A program made the translations under genes and the position numbers. Positions 44,251-55,154 of a DNA stretch of 64,000 nucleotides are shown piece by piece. The number at the start of each line of letters is the position of its first letter. Position 1 is the stretch's first letter. The stretch spans positions 124,001-188,000 of the forward strand of contig CAWEBF010000028.1 in the NCBI GenBank assembly GCA_963807235.1, written 5' to 3'. The DNA is from CAWEBF01 sp963807235. GTDB taxonomy: Bacteria; Acidobacteriota; Vicinamibacteria; Vicinamibacterales; UBA2999. A model generated the notes under the pieces. That model searched no databases. It saw only the letters and a program-made list of their open reading frames with translations, and had not been told where the DNA came from.

Positions 44251-44430
44251 CTATCCAAGCTTCGCCAGAATCGCCCGCTGGTTCGCCAGGATCTGATCCA
44301 GCTTCTTCTGGTTCTTGAGCAGCATGCCGAGCTTGGACTGGTTCGCCTCGATGCGCTTCTGATTGGCGAGAATTCGCTTCTGGTTCGCGAGGATCTGTTT
44401 CTGATTGGCAACGGTCGCCGGGCTGGACAT
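44251..44430 (-). CDS. Small coiled-coil protein of ANQKxIL repeats
   Basis: 59 residues. After MSSPATV it is almost wholly repeats of the seven-residue unit A-N-Q-K-x-I-L (VANQKQILANQKRIL, then KRIEANQSKLGMLL and QILANQRAILAKLG). Leu/Ile every seven residues and Asn/Gln in between fit a polar-rich parallel coiled coil. The ATG at 44430 has AGGAGGCG 5 nt upstream on the coding strand, which supports real translation. Similar short proteins exist in other bacteria without assigned function. It lies between the heptamer array and the winged-helix gene. Confidence 0.72.
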   Translation of the reverse strand: MSSPATVANQKQILANQKRILANQKRIEANQSKLGMLLKNQKKLDQILANQRAILAKLG

Positions 44431-44465
44431 CGACGCCTCCTCGAAGGTGTGTCGGGACGGCGATC

Positions 44466-45528
44466 TTATCCCGCGGCCACCTGGTCCAGCCGGCACGAAC
44501 GCCCAAAAAATCGCCCGAGCGCCTCGGCCTGGCGCGCCAGCGCCCCCACGTGCCGTTTGTTCAATGGGTTGTGCGCCTTCACGGTCACGATCGCCTTCGT
44601 GTCCGCCATCTCGCGGCGCCAACTGCCAGCCACCCGCCCGTCCAGGACGAGCTGGTGCGGAAACTCCTGCATGAAGCCCATGTTCCGCGCCCGCCCGGGA
44701 TCGAGCACCGCATCGCGGTCGCGGTAGGCAATCAGGGTACTCGTCGTAGTTCGAGAACAGGTAGTTCGCTCCAGGAGCCGTGCACGCCTCCGGTGGCGTC
44801 TTCAGCGCATCGACCTTCCCCAACGCGACGCCGGCGGCCGCGTCCTTCACCCTGAGGCCAGACCACCAGACGAAGTCACGCAGCGTGGCCGGCCCGTGGC
44901 TCGCGAAGTAGCGCCGCGCCAACTCGGCGAGCGCCGCCTCGCGCGCCAGCGTTCGCGCCTTCGGGGCGCGCTCCGCCAGCAGCGCGTAGGTGAACTGTTT
45001 GCCGCGGCGCGGTCCGCTGCAAATGCTGCCTTCCAGCTCGGCATGCATCGCCAGGTGCGCGAGGCGCTGGCCGGCGGCAACGATGCGGGCGCGACGCAGG
45101 GCAGCGCCCAGCTCGATGCGGGTCAGGAACTGCCCGCCTTCGAGCGCGCGCTCCATGACCACTCTCGCCTTCGAGTACACCTTGGTGTCGAGCTCGAGCG
45201 ACTGGTCGTAGGTCCGCAAGCGCGCGTGGACCTGTGGCGCCGTCAACGCCAGCATCCAGCGGATGTCGGCGGGGGCCACGAAGTGCCACGTCGGCCGCAG
45301 GACGTGCGTGCGCAGCACGCGACCCGCCGTGAAGGCCGCCTCGACATCCGCCGCCGTGAGGCCTGGAGCCCGCTGGCCCACGGCCCACGCCGCGCCGGTG
45401 TAGTCCTGGGATTGCACCGCGCCCAGGTGCGCGACCACGGCCTCGGGTGTCTTGCAGGCCGACGCGACCAGCCGTTGGTTGCGCAGACGGTCGACGATGA
45501 GACTCGAGGCGCTGGCCCGACGCGGCAT
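44466..45528 (-). CDS. Winged-helix DNA glycosylase AlkZ/YcaQ-like family, one apparent frameshift
   Basis: About 353 residues when joined. It opens LIVDRLRNQRLVASAC and has AHLGAVQSQDYTGAAWAVGQ, the conserved QxQ-type site of the AlkZ family (QSQ), and TWHFVAPADIRWML. The frame breaks in ANYLFSNYDEY at the GGG at 44735-44737; removing one base continues LIAYRDRDAVLDPGRARNMG and LVLDGRVAGSWRR to the stop. Characterised AlkZ enzymes unhook interstrand crosslinks; other branches (AlkX) act on alkylated DNA. Activity here is inferred. Confidence 0.8.
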
Positions 45529-45547
45529 GTGGTGCGGAAGAACGACC

Positions 45548-46190
45548 TTACTGGGCCGCCAACAGGTCGACGAGCGCGCGGGCGCGCCGAAGCGGCCCAT
45601 CCATCTCGAGCAGCTGCTGCCGCCTGTCGGAGGGCATCGGAAGGTATTGGGCCACCGTATCCACCACTTGTTCGTCGCCGCCCGGGTCGTCCCCCAGGTC
45701 GATGCCGGCCGCCGACAGCAGCGTTTCGAGCCGCTCACGGCTCGTCCGCAGTGCGAACCTGTCTTCGGCGGTCGTGGTCTCGGGCACGGCATCCACGTGC
45801 GCCAGCCGATAAGGCCGACCCTGATCCTCGCGGGTCACGCGAAACCGCGTGAACCCCTCCAGAAGGATGGTGTATCGGCCGTCGGGCAGCAGCTCGTACT
45901 CGCGGATCCGCCCGGCGCAGCCCACCGGATCGATGGGCGGACGGCCCTCGGTACTCGGCCTCAAACCCTGGGCGCAGTCGCACCATGCCGATGACGCGAT
46001 CGCCTTTCAGCGCGTCGGCGATCATGGCGCGATACCGCGGCTCGAAGATGAGCAACGGCCGCGTGGCATGTGGGAAGAGGGTCGTCTCCTGGAGCGGAAA
46101 AATGGGAATCACGGCCGGAAGCGCAACGGGCCCCGGGGCCTGGCCCAGGGTCACCAGGGCGGCTACGAGCGGCAGCAGGAAATGGAACAT
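45548..46190 (-). CDS. Secreted LON substrate-binding-domain protein, one apparent frameshift
   Basis: About 213 residues when joined. A hydrophobic signal-like N-terminus (MFHFLLPLVAALVTLGQA) precedes a Lon N-terminal (PUA-like) domain: IPIFPLQETTLFPHATRPLL, FEPRYRAMIADAL, VIGMVRLRPGFEAEY. The frame changes at GG 45950-45951; removing one base gives EGRPPIDPVGCAGRI and ELLPDGRYTILLEGFTRFRV to the stop. No ATPase or protease domain is present. LON-domain-only proteins are usually cytosolic; export here would be unusual. It lies divergent from hpaB. Confidence 0.8.
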
Positions 46191-46260
46191 CGCAACAACG
46201 CCAACCGGGTGAGAATGACCCACCCCCACGCCACGGCGCAAGCAGAACCCGAGGAACGAC

Positions 46261-47805
46261 ATGTCGACGTCCACCGCGGAACGCACAAAACCCCTGACAG
46301 GCGACGACTTCATCGAGAGCCTGCGCGACGGACGCGAGGTCTGGATCTACGGCGAACGGGTCAAGGACGTCACGACCCACCCCGCCTTCCGGAACCCGGT
46401 GCGGATGATCGCGCGGATGTACGACGCAATGCACGACCCTGCGCGCAAGGACCTCCTGACCATCGAGACCGATACCGGCAACGGCGGCTTCACCCACCGC
46501 TACTACCGCGGCGCCCGGACCGTCGAGGAGCAGGTGGCGCAACGCGACGCGATTGCCGAATGGGCGCGCGTGTCCTACGGCTGGATCGGCCGCAGCCCTG
46601 ATTACAAGGCGGCGTTCATGGCGACATTGGGGGCCAATTCCGGCTTCTACCAGCCCTACGAGGAGAACGCCCGCCGCTGGTACACGGCGGTCCAGAACGA
46701 GGTGTCGTTCGTCAATCACGCCATCGTCAACCCGCCGGTGGACCGTGATCGGCCGCTCGACGAGGTGAAGGACGTGTACATGCACGTCGAGCGCGAAACC
46801 GACGGCGGCCTGATCGTCAGCGGCGCGAAAGTGGTGGCCACCACCTCGAGCCTGACTCACCTGAACTTCATCGCCAACAACGGCGTGCTGCCGATCAAGA
46901 CGAAGCCGTTCGCGTTCGTGTGCATCGTCCCGACTGCCGCCGAGGGCGTGAAACTGCTGTGCCGCCCGTCCTACGCGATGATGGCGGAGGTGGTCGGCAC
47001 GCCGTTCGACTACCCCTTGTCGAGCCGGATGGACGAGAACGACTCGATCCTGATCTTCGACAAGGTGCTGGTGCCATGGGAGAACGTGTTCGCCTACGGC
47101 GACATCGAGAAGGTGAACAACTTCTTCCCAGGCTCTGGATTCTTCCCCCGCGCCATGCTGCACGGGTGCACGCGGCTGGCCGTGAAGATGGATTTCCTGT
47201 GCGGGCTGCTGCTCAAGGCCGTCGAGGCCACCGGCGCCAAAGACTTCCGCGGCGTGCAAGCGGCGGTCGGCGAGGTGTTGGCGTGGCGAAATCTGTTCTG
47301 GGGCCTGAGCGACGCCCTGGCCCGCGCGGCCATTCCGTGGACGCCCGGCCACGTCCTGCCCAACCCCGATGCCGGGCTGGCCTTCCGCGTGATGGCCAGC
47401 ATGGCGTATCCGAAGATCAAGGAGATCATCGAGAACACGCTGGCGAGCGCGCTGATCTACCTGCCGTCGAGCGCCCACGACTTCAAGGTGCCGGAGCTGC
47501 GGCCCTATCTCGACCAGTTCGTGCGCGGCTCAAACGGCTACAGCGCCGAGGATCGCGTGAAGCTGATGAAGCTGCTGTGGGATGCGATCGGCACCGAATT
47601 CGGCGGGCGGCACGAACTCTACGAACGCAACTACTTCGGCAGCCACGAGGGCGTGCGGTTCGAGATCTACAAGGCGGCCGAGCAGATGGGCCAGTCGGCT
47701 CAGTACAAGGGTTTCGCCGAAAAATGCCTGGCGGAATACGACTTGAACGGCTGGACCGTGCCCGACCTGATCGACTCGTCGGATGTCAACGCGATCGTTC
47801 GGCGG

Positions 47806-47817
<12 letters not shown>
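46261..47817 (+). CDS. hpaB: 4-hydroxyphenylacetate 3-monooxygenase oxygenase component-like flavoenzyme
   Basis: 518 residues, the usual HpaB length. FADH2-using hydroxylase of aromatic substrates. Residues matching the phenol-binding set of the T. thermophilus enzyme: R111 and Y115 in GRSPDYKAAF, and H153 in VNHAIVNPPVDR. Further family blocks: GLIVSGAKVVATTSSLTH, VLVPWENVFAYGD, and LPSSAHDF. No flavin reductase (HpaC) gene is adjacent. Related 4-hydroxybutyryl-CoA dehydratases carry Fe-S Cys that are not seen here. The stop overlaps the 3' end of katG by 12 bp (convergent). Confidence 0.87.
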
Positions 47818-49992
<2,175 letters not shown>

Positions 49993-50009
49993 GTGACGTT
50001 GACCTCTAG

Positions 50010-50519
50010 CTAGCTCGTAGTTGGTGGTTCGTGGTTCGTAGTTCGTGGTTTCTTGATTCGTGAGGCAGGTTCTGATGGCTTCCGTGACAGCCCCTGGCAA
50101 TCCGGGCAGCGACCCCAATAGGCGACCTCGGCCTCGTCGATTTGGTAGCCCATGTCGTCGGACGCGGTGAGACACGGGGCGGAGCCGACCGCGCAGTCGA
50201 TGTCGACGACGCGGCCGCAGATACGGCAGATCAGATGGTGGTGGTTGTCCCCGACGCGATCTTCGTAGCGAGCCGGCGAGCCGGCAGGCTGAATGCGGCG
50301 AATCAGGCCTTCGGCCAGCAAGACGCCGAGCGCATCGTAGACGGACTGGAGCGAAATGGCCCCTATCTCGGCCCTGACGACCTCGGCCACGCCATCGGCT
50401 GAGATGTGCGGCTGACCCGTCACCGCCCGAAAGACAGCCAATCGCTGGGCCGTGACCTGGATGCCGCGTTGACGAAGGAGATCAGCCGGATCGCTGGTCA
50501 CGCCGACAGCGTAGATCAA
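50010..50519 (-). CDS. perR: PerR/Fur-family peroxide or metal-responsive repressor
   Basis: 169 residues. Winged helix (TAQRLAVFRAVTGQPHISAD with H38, then SLQSVYDALGVLLAEGLI) and dimerisation domain with NHHHLICRICGRVVDIDC and RCPDC giving CxxC pairs C98/C101 and C138/C141 for structural zinc. Position just upstream of katG on the same strand fits PerR. The last 16 residues (RIKKPRTTNHEPPTTS) are encoded by a heptamer array, so the natural C-terminus has been extended or replaced. The family name PerR rather than Fur is inferred from context. Confidence 0.9.
   Translation of the reverse strand: MIYAVGVTSDPADLLRQRGIQVTAQRLAVFRAVTGQPHISADGVAEVVRAEIGAISLQSVYDALGVLLAEGLIRRIQPAGSPARYEDRVGDNHHHLICRICGRVVDIDCAVGSAPCLTASDDMGYQIDEAEVAYWGRCPDCQGLSRKPSEPASRIKKPRTTNHEPPTTS
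50018..50052 (+). repeat. Tandem heptamer array, TGGTTCG/TAGTTCG type
   Basis: Five 7-bp units (TAGTTGG, TGGTTCG twice, TAGTTCG, TGGTTTC) between perR and katG, reaching into the 3' end of perR. A degenerate sixth unit may follow at 50053-50060. Confidence 0.9.
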
Positions 50520-50547
50520 CTCGTTGACTCACTCAAAAGGTTTGATC
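50514..50547. promoter_or_regulatory. Candidate PerR/Fur operator between perR and ybaN
   Basis: GATCAA (50514-50519) is mirrored by TTGATC (50542-50547), and TTGA-CTCAC-TCAA lies between them at 50524-50536. The site overlaps the perR start codon region. It is AT-rich relative to the surroundings and is a plausible autoregulatory site; no exact Fur or Per box was found. Confidence 0.4.
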
Positions 50548-50583
50548 TCTCAAGAAGCTCAGCTTGTACAATCGTCGGACCAC

Positions 50584-51006
50584 ATGAGCGTCGCCCCGCA
50601 GGCCGCTGCCGCTCCGCGTTCGTGGATGCGCGACCCGCGCCGCTGGGCCTGGGCGGGTGCCGGTCTCGGATCGGTGAGCCTGGGCTGGCTGGGGGTCTTC
50701 GTGCCGGGGCTTCCCACCACCGTCTTCCTGCTGCTCGCGTCCTACTGCTTCGCGCGCAGCTGCCCGTGGCTGGAGGATCGACTTCTGCGCGTGCCGGTGT
50801 TCGCGCCGTATATGCGGGCGCTCGATGCGGGTCACGGTCTGTCGCGTCAGGCCGCCGTCAAGGCGGTGTCGTCGCTGTGGGTGTCGCTGAGCGTGAGTGT
50901 TACGGTATTGTGGCTGGCCGGCCAACTACCCACATGGCTGCTGACGACCCTCATCGTTGCCGGCCTCGCGGGATCGGCGACAATCGTCTACTACGCCCGC
51001 CGCTAA
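50584..51006 (+). CDS. YbaN-family (DUF454) inner-membrane protein
   Basis: 140 residues from the ATG at 50584. Hydrophobic segments at about 22-44 (WAGAGLGSVSLGWLGVFVPG) and two near the C-terminus (about 95-130). The family signature LPTTVFLLLASYCFARSCPW and the following PVFAPYMRALDAGHGLSRQA are conserved. Function unknown. It is divergent from perR and may share its operator. The stop codon TAA overlaps the first heptamer of the inverted array at 51006. Confidence 0.88.
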   Translation: MSVAPQAAAAPRSWMRDPRRWAWAGAGLGSVSLGWLGVFVPGLPTTVFLLLASYCFARSCPWLEDRLLRVPVFAPYMRALDAGHGLSRQAAVKAVSSLWVSLSVSVTVLWLAGQLPTWLLTTLIVAGLAGSATIVYYARR

Positions 51007-51094
51007 GTCACAGTTCACAATTCACAAGTCACAAATCCGGGCCGGAACTGCAGTTCCGATCTTCTTTGTGAATTGTGAATTGTGAATTGTGAAT
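51006..51094. repeat. Inverted heptamer arrays around a 16-bp palindrome
   Basis: Left units AGTCACA, GTTCACA, ATTCACA, AGTCACA (51006-51033). Right units TGTGAAT x4 (51067-51094). Between them CGGAACTGCAGTTCCG (51043-51058) is a perfect 16-bp palindrome. The whole forms one nested inverted repeat filling the gap between two convergent genes. Confidence 0.93.
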
Positions 51095-51110
51095 TGACGA
51101 GTCGCGCGTC

Positions 51111-51938
51111 CTAACGAGCCGAACAAGGCGCAGGCGCCCACTTGGACGCGTCGGCTTCCTTCTTGAAGTGGCTCGTCGTGATCCAGGGCTCGCCGAGATA
51201 CTGCGGGTCGCGCACGATCGTCGTCACCACGAACCAGTCCCCGCCCTTCGGCTCGCCGAACAGATCGTAGTACTCCGTCACCACGGCGTTTTCGCCGAAC
51301 GGCACGCCGTTCTTCCGGAGGTAGCCTGGGCGTATCTGCGTTGTGACGACCTCGAGCGAGCGGCTCGAGCCGACGCGCGGCGCCAGGCCCAGGGGAATGC
51401 CCCGCCCCGCCGACGAGGACGGCGGCGGCTCCCATCGTGCCACGCTGACGCCCTGCCACGACCGCTGCGCGACCGGGACAGCGGACGCGGGAGCAGCCGG
51501 GGCACCAGGTGCAGTGAACCGGAAGAGGCGCGTCTGCTGGCCCGAGTCGGTTTCGAGCTTCAGCGTCAGATCGTCCTGCCACGAGATGCGCACGCGGCCG
51601 GGCTCGCGCATGATGGCGGGCGCCGCGTAGGCGCGGCACTGCTCATTCGCCTGCTCGTCGCGCGCGGGATCCCATCCGTCCGCGACCTTGCGCGCCGCCT
51701 CGTTGACGGGGATGTTGGCGTAGTCGCCGCGAGGCGGCGTCACCATCCGCCACCGCCAGTCCTCGCTCACGATCGACACCCACGTGCCGGTGAAGTCCAC
51801 CCCCACCGGGGCGGCCGCCCGCCCGACCGGCGGCGGCCCTCCACGCCCGCCCCGCCCTTGCGGGGCTTGCGCGAACAACGTCCCTGACGCGGCGACCCCC
51901 AGCGCAGCCACCACCGGCACCAGCCAGTGCCTGATCAC
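51111..51938 (-). CDS. Secreted hypothetical protein (paralogue family A, divergent)
   Basis: 275 residues from a GTG at 51938 that overlaps the stop of the MBL-like gene (GTGA). Signal peptide (VAALGVAASGTLFAQ), a Gly/Arg/Pro-rich stretch, then VGVDFTGTWVSIVSEDWRWR and a C-terminal block LEVVTTQIRPGYLRKNGVPF, VVTEYYDLFGEPKGGDWFVV, DPQYLGEPWITTSHFKKE. The last block aligns with the 52889 protein (YYIRRNGIP, TEHW, DDPVFLTE). One Cys near the end. Function unknown. It belongs to an operon with the next two genes. Confidence 0.82.
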   Translation of the reverse strand: MIRHWLVPVVAALGVAASGTLFAQAPQGRGGRGGPPPVGRAAAPVGVDFTGTWVSIVSEDWRWRMVTPPRGDYANIPVNEAARKVADGWDPARDEQANEQCRAYAAPAIMREPGRVRISWQDDLTLKLETDSGQQTRLFRFTAPGAPAAPASAVPVAQRSWQGVSVARWEPPPSSSAGRGIPLGLAPRVGSSRSLEVVTTQIRPGYLRKNGVPFGENAVVTEYYDLFGEPKGGDWFVVTTIVRDPQYLGEPWITTSHFKKEADASKWAPAPCSAR

Positions 51939-52885
51939 GACCGGCCCCCCGGCTTCTGGGTGAGGCTCCGGTGGATCGACTCGATAAACCGGTCCGCGTC
52001 CGCGGCCGTGGCGCCGTACTCCGCGTCGTAGTCGCGCGACGGCCTGGCGGCCTTGATCTGGTCCAGCGTGTTGCCCTTCTTCACCAGGTCTTGCACGCGG
52101 TCCTTGACGATGACCACCATGTCCCGGAACTCCGCCACGTCGGTCTCTTCGCTGATGCGACCGCGCCCCGGCACGATCTGCGTACCGCCGTCCTCGAAAG
52201 CCGCCGGCACGGCCAGGTGCAGGATCGTCCCGAGGGCCGACACAAGCCCCTGGACGCTGCCCCCGCGCGCGACGTCGATCGTGGGATACCGGTCCGGCGT
52301 AAAGACCGCGCCCGTGCTGATGACGTCGGAGCGCCTGAAGAGCACCACTGTGTCGCTGTCGGTGTGCGCCGCGGGCTGATGGTAGAGGACGATGGGCTCG
52401 CTGTTGTAGAAGTCCATCGTCGGCTCGAAATAGGTCGTCGTCGGCAGCGACGCGGACGGTGTCGGCGGCGCCCCAGCGGGTGGCGAGCTGAGACGGTTCA
52501 GTACGTTGCCCTGAGCGATGACCGACGCCCGGTTCAAGCCGACGAAGCCGAAAGGTGCCCCGCGCCCCGCGGCGGGCCCCAGCACCGCGGCCGTGCCGCT
52601 CACGGACGGCTCGCTCACGCTGGTCTGGATGATGTAGCGCAGGGCCATCGGCGACAGCTTGCGTACTTCGGCCATCACCTGGTCGGCCTGCGCCGGTGCC
52701 GGCGTGTCCACCAGCAGCACGCCGTTCGAGCCGAGCTGCACGGTGATGTTCGCGCCCGCGCCGGAAATCATGTGGACGCTGCCCTGCACGTGGGAAACGC
52801 GCAGGGCCGGTGCGCTCTGCTGCGCCCCGGCGGCAGCAACCAGGGCAAGGACTAGCGAAGCCGTGATGACGCAGGGACGTCGCAT
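51935..52885 (-). CDS. Degenerate metallo-beta-lactamase-fold secreted protein
   Basis: 316 residues with a signal peptide (to about GAQQ). The MBL fold is recognisable: VQGSVHMISGAGANITVQLG, GVLLVDTPAPAQADQVMAEV. Where THxHxDH should follow, the protein has IIQTSVSEPSVSGTAAVLG, so the zinc motif is lost. PAAHTDSDTVVLFRRSDVIS corresponds to the later His region. The protein is therefore probably not a hydrolase, or uses other residues. Ends overlap or nearly touch both neighbours (GTGA overlap with 51938; 3 bp from the 52889 gene). Role unknown. Confidence 0.82.
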   Translation of the reverse strand: MRRPCVITASLVLALVAAAGAQQSAPALRVSHVQGSVHMISGAGANITVQLGSNGVLLVDTPAPAQADQVMAEVRKLSPMALRYIIQTSVSEPSVSGTAAVLGPAAGRGAPFGFVGLNRASVIAQGNVLNRLSSPPAGAPPTPSASLPTTTYFEPTMDFYNSEPIVLYHQPAAHTDSDTVVLFRRSDVISTGAVFTPDRYPTIDVARGGSVQGLVSALGTILHLAVPAAFEDGGTQIVPGRGRISEETDVAEFRDMVVIVKDRVQDLVKKGNTLDQIKAARPSRDYDAEYGATAADADRFIESIHRSLTQKPGGRS

Positions 52886-52888
52886 GGG

Positions 52889-53800
52889 CTAGCGGAGGTT
52901 GCAGCCTTCGTTGGCGTTGAAGCAGCGGCAGTACCGGGTGCAGCGGTCGAGCGTCGAAAAGGTCTGCTTCATCTTCCGCCGGTACTCCGGATACATCGTC
53001 TCGGCGCCGCCGCGTGTCGCATCGTAGGACAGCCCGTACCACTCGGCGAACTCCTTCAAATAGGGGTTCGTGCCCGGGAGGTAGTGCGGCACCACGCCCT
53101 CACCGAGCGGCAGCTCCACGCCGTAGTCGCACCAGTTCGAGCCCATCCGCTGACCCGGGTCGAGGGCCCAGGACTGGCTGCGCACCAGCTTTTCGGTGAG
53201 GAACACGGGGTCGTCGATGATCGTCACCACCGTCATCAGGTCGCCGTGGCGAATCCAGTGCTCGGTGGCCGTGCGCTTGTCGCTGGCGGGGATACCGTTG
53301 CGACGGATGTAGTACGCCTTCAGGTGCGTCGTGGTGATGGTCAGCATGTTGCCGTTCCACACGCCGGTCGAGAACCCGCCCCAGCTGTGGGGGGCGTCGG
53401 GCGACGGGTGCGGACGGCCGTCCAGGTAGATCGTGCGCTGCGCATCGTGGAAGTTGATGCGGGTGTGAAGGGCGGTCATGCGCTCCGTCTGCCGGTCGAA
53501 GTCCACATCGATCCGCATGTTGGCCAGGCCGCGCATCCCATAGTCGCTGGCGTGCTGGCGGCACTGGTACTCCATCACCGCCGAAATGCGATCGCCGTCA
53601 TAGCTGTCGCCCCGCAGCCGCGCGGCGTCGTTGATCGGCAAACCCGCGTAGTCGGCGAGTTCCGGACCAGGCAGGCGTTCGGGGCCGTCCTCGTGGTAGA
53701 TGGGCACCCATTGTCCGCCGAAGAAGATCTCCTGCGCCTGGGCGGGCTCGCCTGCCGCGCACGCCAGTGCCAGGAGCGACGGCCGCAGAATGCTTCGCAT
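52889..53800 (-). CDS. Secreted hypothetical protein (paralogue family A, Cys-rich tail)
   Basis: 303 residues from the ATG at 53800, chosen because a signal peptide (MRSILRPSLLALACAAGEPA) begins there and GAGG precedes it; a longer frame reaches 53848. The body has GGQWVPIYHEDGPERLPGPE and the family core GGFSTGVWNGNMLTITTTHL, ATEHWIRHGD and DDPVFLTEKLVRSQSW. The tail is Cys-rich (RCTRYCRCFNANEGC). First gene of the leftward trio 52889-51935-51111. No enzyme signature. Function unknown. Confidence 0.82.
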   Translation of the reverse strand: MRSILRPSLLALACAAGEPAQAQEIFFGGQWVPIYHEDGPERLPGPELADYAGLPINDAARLRGDSYDGDRISAVMEYQCRQHASDYGMRGLANMRIDVDFDRQTERMTALHTRINFHDAQRTIYLDGRPHPSPDAPHSWGGFSTGVWNGNMLTITTTHLKAYYIRRNGIPASDKRTATEHWIRHGDLMTVVTIIDDPVFLTEKLVRSQSWALDPGQRMGSNWCDYGVELPLGEGVVPHYLPGTNPYLKEFAEWYGLSYDATRGGAETMYPEYRRKMKQTFSTLDRCTRYCRCFNANEGCNLR

Positions 53801-53848
53801 GAGGAACCTCACGAGGCCCATAGGATAGGTCAACTCCTTACGCGGCAT

Positions 53849-54121
53849 GAGATTGCGTCGAGCCCAGTCAAAGTTCGCGCGACTATGCCGATTGCCGTAT
53901 TGCCCGAAGGTCCCCTCCCAGCGCTTTATTGCTGCGCTCTCGTGCCGAGATCACAACAGTTCGCAACCTTGTACTGCGCGCCGACACTTTCTGAGAAGTC
54001 TCGGATGGCGCCGCGCCAGGATCCACACAAACTGGAGCATTTCGTGTGGTTGGCTTCCGGCACAGCGTTTGAAACAGCTAGCTTGAATTGTCTTATTCCT
54101 CCGTCCCTACATCGGTCCCCC
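53849..54121. other. Intergenic stretch with a possible weak promoter
   Basis: 273 bp between divergent genes. TTGAAA (54069-54074), a 16-nt spacer and TCTTAT (54091-54096) could be a promoter for the GGDEF gene. An open frame through the region in phase with that gene has no coding character. Confidence 0.35.
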
Positions 54122-55063
54122 ATGCCCATAGGTCGTAAGCCCCGGACGGAGCCAGCCCTCGATGTTTCAGCACCCGAGTCGCTGGCGGCGCTCTTCGACT
54201 GGATTCGCCACGATGCGGATCTGGACGCGACGCGCGCGGAACACCTCATCAGCGGTATCGGCCACATCCTCGCGCGCCACGAACAGTTGTGGCAGCAGTC
54301 CAAGCAGGACGCCCTGCAGGCGATGTCGGTCGGATTCGCGGATCGCATGCGCCGCATGCGCGAGGAGCTGGAGGCGCGCGATACGACGGTCAGCAGCATC
54401 ACGCGCTACTTCGAAGCGCTCGTCGCCGATCTGACCGATCGCGCCGACCGGGACCCCAAGACCCGCCTGATGAACTTCCAGCGCTTCATCGAGCGCCTGG
54501 AAGCGTTCATCGCGCTGGAGCAGCGCGGCACCTGGTGCGCCGTGGGTCTCGCCGACATCCGCTCGTTCAAGTCGTACAACGACGCGTTCGGCCACGCCCT
54601 CGGCGACCGCGTGATCGACCGCGTGGCGCGGCTGCTCCGCGAGCAGGTTCGGGCAAACGACCTTCTGGCCCAGGAATCGCCCGTGGATCCGCGGCGCGAA
54701 CTCCACGCGCGGTTCGGCGGCGACGAGTTCTGCTTCCTGATCCCGAAACTGGACACTCACGAGGACGCGTGGGTGGTGGCCGAGCGGTTTCGCGAGGCCG
54801 TGGAGCGATTCGACTGGTCGGTCGAGGACGAACGCCTGGTGGCGCGCAGCGTCACGGTGGACGTGGGAGTCGTCAGCATGAAGTTGGGGCCGGTGGAGTC
54901 ACGGCGGGCGGTGGCACACCAGCTCGCCCACGGACTGCTGGCCCACGCCGACCGCGCGATGTACGCGGCCAAGACGCAGCGCTCGGCACGGTGCCATCCC
55001 GTCAGCGTTCGGATCGTGGGCGACACGCTCGTCGAGATTCCTCCAGACGAGCATCTGGACTAA
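54122..55063 (+). CDS. GGDEF-domain diguanylate cyclase
   Basis: 313 residues, soluble. Residues 1-105 are helical with no recognised sensor domain. The GGDEF domain starts DPKTRLMNFQRF (111-122) and has the signature GGDEF at 199-203 (RFGGDEFCFLIP). Active-site Gly-Gly-Asp-Glu-Phe is intact, so c-di-GMP synthesis is expected. An RxxD inhibitory site at the usual position is missing (RREL), suggesting no product inhibition. A 15-residue insert precedes the signature. ATG at 54122 is chosen over upstream antisense-like sequence. Confidence 0.9.
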   Translation: MPIGRKPRTEPALDVSAPESLAALFDWIRHDADLDATRAEHLISGIGHILARHEQLWQQSKQDALQAMSVGFADRMRRMREELEARDTTVSSITRYFEALVADLTDRADRDPKTRLMNFQRFIERLEAFIALEQRGTWCAVGLADIRSFKSYNDAFGHALGDRVIDRVARLLREQVRANDLLAQESPVDPRRELHARFGGDEFCFLIPKLDTHEDAWVVAERFREAVERFDWSVEDERLVARSVTVDVGVVSMKLGPVESRRAVAHQLAHGLLAHADRAMYAAKTQRSARCHPVSVRIVGDTLVEIPPDEHLD

Positions 55064-55078
55064 GATCGATGGTTCAGC

Positions 55079-55154
55079 GGTGGGTGTAGCTCAGGGGTAG
55101 AGCGCCGGATTGTGGATCCGGAAGTCGCGGGTTCGAAACCCGTCACCCACCCCA
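55079..55154 (+). tRNA. tRNA-His (anticodon GTG)
   Basis: Includes G-1 at 55079 opposite C73, as in all bacterial tRNA-His, and encoded CCA. Acceptor GTGGGTG pairs with CACCCAC. The anticodon stem CCGGA/TCCGG holds loop TTGTGGA with GTG. Confidence 0.97.
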
